Assembly: GCF_024464595.1 (NCBI RefSeq)
Contig: NZ_JANHAW010000003.1
Span: forward strand, 248,001-312,000
Reading direction: 5' to 3'
Length of the DNA stretch: 64,000 nt
Source of the DNA: Halobellus litoreus
GTDB taxonomy: Archaea > Halobacteriota > Halobacteria > Halobacteriales > Haloferacaceae
Part shown: positions 60,157 through 64,000 of the stretch, piece after piece
Layout: each line of letters opens with the position of its first letter
Position numbering within the stretch: the stretch's first letter is position 1
Made by a program: the position numbers and the translations under genes
The notes under the pieces: model-generated
The model's input: only the letters and a program-made list of their open reading frames with translations
Told to the model about the DNA's origin: nothing
Database searches by the model: none

Positions 60157-61146
60157 ATGTCTTCCGAGACGCCAGTGCGAATCGTACACATCGACCCGGA
60201 CGGCTTCGAAGACGTGGCAATCGAACGATCGACGTTGGAGGCGGAACTGGGCTCGATCGCGTTCGAGACGGTCGACGTCGGCGGCGCGGACGTCGCCGAG
60301 GCGGTCGACGCCGCCGACATCTTGCTCACGCACTACGCGTCGGTTCCGGCCTCGGCGATGGACGCCACGGGATGTTCCGTCGTGACCTGCTACGCCACCG
60401 GGGTCGACAACGTTGACGTCGAAGCGGCCACGGAGCGAGGAATCGCCGTGACAAACGTGCCGAAATACTGCGACGAGGAAGTGGGCGAACACATCGTGAC
60501 GCTCGCGCTCGCGTTGCTCCGCGGGCTCCCGCAGTACCAGACACACACGGCCGAGGGCGGATGGGACTGGCGAGCGGCCGACTCGGTACGGACGGCCGAG
60601 ACCCAAACGTTCGGGTTCTTCGCCTTCGGACGGAAGGCCCGCGTCGCAGCGGCGCGGGCGAAGGCGTTCGGATTCGATGTCGTCGCACACGACCCGTACC
60701 TCTCCGCCGAAGAGATACGGGAGGCCGGCGCGGATCCCGTCTCGTTCGACGACCTCGTCGACGAGTCCGACGTTCTCTCGCTCAACGCACCGCTGACACC
60801 GGAGACCGAACAGCGGTTCGACGCGTCGGTCTTCGATCGGATGCGGCCGGGGTCGATCTTGATCAACACCGCCAGGGGGAAACTCGTAGACGAAGACGCG
60901 CTCCTCGACGCCCTCGACAACGGGCCGCTTCGCGGTGCCGGACTCGACGTTCTCGCCAGCGAACCGCCCGAGCAGACCAACCCACTGCTTCGGCATCCCG
61001 AGACGATCGTGACACCGCACGCGGCGTGGTACTCGCCGGGGGCCGTCGAGCGGGTCCGACGACGGGGATCGAAGATCGCTGCCGCCGCCTACAGGGGTGA
61101 AGCAGTCGACGGCGTGGTGAATCCCGACGCGCTCCACGTCGAGTGA
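60157..61146 (+). CDS. D-isomer-specific 2-hydroxyacid dehydrogenase (CtBP-like branch)
   Basis: The 329-residue protein has the D-2-hydroxyacid dehydrogenase fold. The catalytic Arg is in NTARGKLVDEDAL, the Glu in ASEPPEQ and the His in TPHAAWYS. The dinucleotide loop is unusual: GFFAFGRKARV, where GxGxxG would read like GFGRIG, so two glycines are Ala. It likely reduces a 2-keto acid or oxidises a 2-hydroxy acid with NAD(H). It follows the ThDP gene by 81 nt and precedes the acyl-CoA dehydrogenase by 73 nt. The ATG at 60157 is chosen over a GTG five codons upstream. Confidence 0.9.
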   Translation: MSSETPVRIVHIDPDGFEDVAIERSTLEAELGSIAFETVDVGGADVAEAVDAADILLTHYASVPASAMDATGCSVVTCYATGVDNVDVEAATERGIAVTNVPKYCDEEVGEHIVTLALALLRGLPQYQTHTAEGGWDWRAADSVRTAETQTFGFFAFGRKARVAAARAKAFGFDVVAHDPYLSAEEIREAGADPVSFDDLVDESDVLSLNAPLTPETEQRFDASVFDRMRPGSILINTARGKLVDEDALLDALDNGPLRGAGLDVLASEPPEQTNPLLRHPETIVTPHAAWYSPGAVERVRRRGSKIAAAAYRGEAVDGVVNPDALHVE

Positions 61147-61188
61147 TCTCTCGTGCGCGATCACTGGCTGGGTCGGCGGCCCATGCCT

Positions 61189-61197
61189 ATATTTATC
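61189..61197 (+). promoter_or_regulatory. TATA-like element for acyl-CoA dehydrogenase gene
   Basis: ATATTTATC is centred about 27 nt before the ATG at 61220 and indicates a separate leaderless transcript. Confidence 0.5.
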
Positions 61198-61219
61198 GTG
61201 CGGCCGAACGGGCGGTCGT

Positions 61220-62356
61220 ATGAGGCTGTCAGATGCGGAGTCAGAGCTTCGGGAGCGAGCAGCGTCTTTCGCCGCCGAGCGAATCGAACCTCTAGCGGTC
61301 GAACACGAGCGGACCGGGACGCATCCGACAGATATCGTCCGGGCGGCCGCTCGAGAAGGGCTCACTTCGGCGGCGCTCCCCGCGGAATACGGGGGCGGCG
61401 GTCTGGGAATCACCGGAAGCCTGCTGGTGCGCGAAGCGCTGTACGCGGCTGACCCGGGAATCGCCGAGGCGATTACCGGGTCGATGTTCGGCTGCGAGAT
61501 CATCGCCGAGGAGGGAACCGACGCGCAGGCCGAGCGATGGGTACGGCCGGTGACGGACGGCGAACTGATCACGGGCGCGGCGATGACCGAACCGCGCGGC
61601 GGGTCCGACTTCGCGAACACCGAGACGCGAGCCACCCGGGACGGCGACGAGTACGTCCTCGACGGCGAGAAGATCTTCATCGGGAACGGTCACATCGCCG
61701 ACGCCGTTCTCGTGTTCGCCCGCACGAGCGACACCGACCCGCCGCACAGGGGGCTTTCGTCGTTCGTCGTCGAGGCCGGGACCGACGGCTTCCGTCGCGA
61801 GGAACTCGAGGGGTTCGTCGGACCGGGCGCGATGGCGCTCGGTGAACTCACGCTCGATGGCGCTCGAGTCCCCGTCGAGGCGCGCATCGGCGACGAGGGA
61901 GACGGGTTCTACCAGGCGATGCGGACGATGAACGGGAGTCGGCTCGAAATCGCGGCGAGTTCGATCGGTGCCGCCCGCGGGGCGCTCGATCGGACGATCG
62001 AGTACATCTCCGAGCGCGAGACGTTCGGGAAACCGGTCAAGGAGCGCCAGGCCGTCCGTCACCGCATCGCGAACTACGAGGCCCGACTCGAAGCGCTCCG
62101 AACGTTCACCTACGCGACGGCACGTGATCTCGAAGAGAACGTCGACCTCGCAGAGGAGCCGGCGATGGCGAAGCTGTTGGCTGCGCAGTTGGCTGAAGAA
62201 GTGGCGAGCGACGCGATCCAACTGCATGGCGGGTACGGCCTCCTCGACGAGTACCGCGTCGAGGAGTACCTCCGGTGGGCGAAGATCGCTCAGATCTACG
62301 ACGGGACGAACGAAGTGATGCGGAGTATCATCGCCGAATCCGTCCTCGACGAGTAG
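61220..62356 (+). CDS. acyl-CoA dehydrogenase
   Basis: The 378-residue flavoprotein has the usual three domains: an N-terminal helical domain, a beta domain with ITGAAMTEPRGGSDFANTET and IFIGNGHIADAVLVFART (FAD contacts), and a C-terminal helical domain with RETFGKPVKERQAVRH and QLHGGYGLLDEYRVEEYLR. The position of the usual base (YEGT) reads YDGTNEV, Asp instead of Glu. It would introduce a double bond into a short or branched acyl-CoA. An electron-transfer flavoprotein is not in the window. It could act after oxidation of the aldehyde to an acid and its activation to CoA. Confidence 0.93.
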   Translation: MRLSDAESELRERAASFAAERIEPLAVEHERTGTHPTDIVRAAAREGLTSAALPAEYGGGGLGITGSLLVREALYAADPGIAEAITGSMFGCEIIAEEGTDAQAERWVRPVTDGELITGAAMTEPRGGSDFANTETRATRDGDEYVLDGEKIFIGNGHIADAVLVFARTSDTDPPHRGLSSFVVEAGTDGFRREELEGFVGPGAMALGELTLDGARVPVEARIGDEGDGFYQAMRTMNGSRLEIAASSIGAARGALDRTIEYISERETFGKPVKERQAVRHRIANYEARLEALRTFTYATARDLEENVDLAEEPAMAKLLAAQLAEEVASDAIQLHGGYGLLDEYRVEEYLRWAKIAQIYDGTNEVMRSIIAESVLDE

Positions 62357-62481
62357 TCAGTTCAGTGCCGGCGGCGACCCAGCGCGGCGCTACACCGGAC
62401 CATCGCCGGTCGGATCACCTCTAGAGGTAGTAGCTCGCACAGGCGCCAGTGATCTCACAGCCCGCGATTCCGATTCCCCCC

Positions 62482-63861
62482 TCAGCGACCCGTCTCGTCG
62501 GTCACTGTACCGACCACGTCCTGGAGGATGTCCATTCCCACGTGCGCCTGTTCGTCGGTCAGGACGAGCGGCGGGAGCAGTCTGAGGATGTGTCCCTCGA
62601 TCCCGGCCGTCCACACGATGAGGCCACGCCGCAAACAGCGTGTTTGGATAGACTCGACGAGATCCGGAAGCGGGGCTCCATCGGCGTCACGGAACTCGGC
62701 ACCGACGAGCAGCCCGCGACCTCGCACGTCGACGAGTCGCGGACACTGTTGCTTCAGTTCCCGGAGCCGGTCCTGCAGATAGGCGCCGAGTTCGGTCGCG
62801 CGGTCGAGTAAGTCGTGCGCTGCTATGTACTCGATCGCCCGGGAACCCGCTTTCATCGCCGGAACGTGCCCACGGAAGGTCCCGGCGTGAGCACTCGGTC
62901 CCCACGTGTCCAGCTCTTCGCGGTACACCGTCGCCGAGAGCGGCAACCCGGCGCCGCCGACGGCTTTGCCGACTGTCACCGCATCGGGGGTGATATCGGC
63001 GTGATCGCTGGCGAACCACTCGCCAGTTCGGCCCATCCCGGTCTGGATTTCATCGACGATCAACAGCACGTCGTGTCGGGCGGTTATCTCGGCCAGTTCC
63101 TGCAGAAAACCGTCCGGGGGAACGACGACGCCACCGGAGCCCTGGATAGGCTCCACCCAGAGGCCAGCGGGCGGCGTTTCGAAGTCCTCCGAACGCCCGC
63201 TGACGACGGCTCGGACCTCCTCGAGTGAGGCTTCGAGCGCGGCTTCCGACGTCTCGTACTCGTTCGGGCGCGGATACGGAACGTGAGCGACGTCCGGGAG
63301 CAGGGGGGTGTAATCGCTCTTGTACGAAGACCACCCGGAGAGACTGAGCGCTCCCATCGTCCCCCCGTGATAGCCGCGATCGAACCCGACGATCCCGTTT
63401 CGTCCCGTGTTGTACTTCGCCAACTTGATCGACGCCTCGATGGCGTTGGTACCCGTGGGGCCACCGAACGCCACTCGGCTGTTCCCGGGGAGCGTTCCCG
63501 GGGCAATCGAGTCGAGCGCGTCGATGAACTCGAGGCGGGCCTCGGTCGGGAAGTCGATGGTGTGTGCGACCGCACCGAGTTGTTCCTGGGCGGCCTCGAG
63601 CACGTACGGATTGGAGTGTCCGACGTTCGCGACGCCGATACCTGCAGCGAAGTCGAGATAGACGTTCCCGTCGACGTCTTCGATCGTCGCTCCACGTGCG
63701 GAGTCGATCGCGATGGGTAGCGACAGCGGGTACGCCACCGTGCTCGCTTCTTTCGCGGCCTGTTCGTCGAGTAGGTCGCTGGACCGCGGACCGGGGATCG
63801 GTTCCGTCACGGTCGGCCGCTGCGAGAAGTGAAGCTCCTCGGGCGGCGGTCCGGTTGACAT
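62482..63861 (-). CDS. class III (omega-type) pyridoxal-phosphate aminotransferase
   Basis: The 459-residue class III aminotransferase has FGGPTGTNAIEASIKLAKYN, characteristic of the diaminobutyrate/GABA branch, and FDRGYHGGTMGALSLSG. It also has LLIVDEIQTGMGRTGEWFA and the PLP lysine K299 in VGKAVGGAGLP. It transfers an amino group from an omega-amino acid or diamine to 2-oxoglutarate or pyruvate. A 2,4-diaminobutyrate aminotransferase is a reasonable guess, and other substrates are possible. The ATG at 63861 has a TATA-like element about 29 nt upstream. It converges with the acyl-CoA dehydrogenase gene and may feed the keto acid used by the ThDP enzyme. Confidence 0.92.
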   Translation of the reverse strand: MSTGPPPEELHFSQRPTVTEPIPGPRSSDLLDEQAAKEASTVAYPLSLPIAIDSARGATIEDVDGNVYLDFAAGIGVANVGHSNPYVLEAAQEQLGAVAHTIDFPTEARLEFIDALDSIAPGTLPGNSRVAFGGPTGTNAIEASIKLAKYNTGRNGIVGFDRGYHGGTMGALSLSGWSSYKSDYTPLLPDVAHVPYPRPNEYETSEAALEASLEEVRAVVSGRSEDFETPPAGLWVEPIQGSGGVVVPPDGFLQELAEITARHDVLLIVDEIQTGMGRTGEWFASDHADITPDAVTVGKAVGGAGLPLSATVYREELDTWGPSAHAGTFRGHVPAMKAGSRAIEYIAAHDLLDRATELGAYLQDRLRELKQQCPRLVDVRGRGLLVGAEFRDADGAPLPDLVESIQTRCLRRGLIVWTAGIEGHILRLLPPLVLTDEQAHVGMDILQDVVGTVTDETGR

Positions 63862-63885
63862 ACCCACACACAGCGACGCGAACAA

Positions 63886-63895
63886 GTAAATTATT
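63886..63895 (-). promoter_or_regulatory. TATA-like element for the aminotransferase gene
   Basis: The minus strand reads AATAATTTAC, centred about 29 nt before the ATG at 63861. Confidence 0.5.
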
Positions 63896-64000
63896 GCGGC
63901 GATCGGGAGTCTCCTCGACCGGAGCCCCCACCGCGTCCGACCCGGTCCCGTGATCCAGCGGGTATGAATCTTTAGGTAGTTGTGGGCAGCAGCATCAACC

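Noticed and set aside
1-64000. CRISPR array, transposase, integrase, rRNA or tRNA gene
   Set aside because: No regularly spaced short repeats, transposase motifs, att-like direct repeats or structured RNA consensus were found when reading both strands.

Overview
This window comes from a halophilic archaeon of class Halobacteria. The DNA is GC-rich, the predicted proteins are strongly acidic, and many genes have a TATA-like element about 27-33 nt before the start codon, as expected for leaderless transcripts. Haloarchaeal families also recur: HalOD1, Bat-type HTH, membrane-anchored winged-helix regulators, Tat signals and Tat lipoproteins. I cannot name the genus. I see no rRNA, tRNA, transposase or CRISPR array.

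Positions 1-14,400 hold nucleotide-sugar supply and regulation. GlmU-like and GlmS proteins (558-3547) make UDP-GlcNAc. A GalE-like epimerase and a second nucleotidyltransferase follow. Next come a minus-strand protein with class I terpene-synthase motifs and, divergent from it, a large PAS/GAF/Bat-HTH regulator. A minus-strand operon then encodes a GT2 glycosyltransferase, WecB and WecC (UDP-GlcNAc to UDP-ManNAc to UDP-ManNAcA). It lies downstream of a PadR regulator, and the two upstream regions share a 12-nt element.

Positions 14,800-46,250 are a cell-surface glycan island. It contains two GT2 proteins besides the wec-operon one, two GT4 proteins and a DUF354 protein. It also has an ABC flippase, a Wzx-like flippase, an asparagine-synthase-like protein without the glutaminase cysteine, and a sulfatase-superfamily enzyme with Thr at the nucleophile position. 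A Wzy/GT-C-like membrane protein, a DUF1616 protein and a ParB-like protein are present. An alpha/alpha-toroid protein, an Asp-box propeller and a seven-repeat FG-GAP propeller all lack signal peptides. Two exported right-handed beta-helix paralogues share an 80-nt identical block. One of them ends in four copies of a domain that also occurs alone in a small exported protein at 44766. Two paralogous membrane-anchored winged-helix regulators, a Gfo/Idh/MocA oxidoreductase and a sugar isomerase close the island.

Positions 46,680-63,900 look catabolic. A complete peptide-type ABC importer (46681-52344) is followed by an aldehyde dehydrogenase and an EamA transporter. Two paralogous amidohydrolase-2 proteins with degenerate metal-ligand motifs flank a Rieske ferredoxin. 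A benzoylformate-decarboxylase-like ThDP enzyme, a 2-hydroxyacid dehydrogenase, an acyl-CoA dehydrogenase and a class III aminotransferase follow. The set would fit uptake and breakdown of an amino- or keto-acid-containing, perhaps aromatic, compound. The substrate is not evident from sequence.

The most unusual points are the terpene-synthase-like gene beside a Bat-type regulator, the repeated exported domain family with a shared leader, and the amidohydrolase pair around the Rieske protein.
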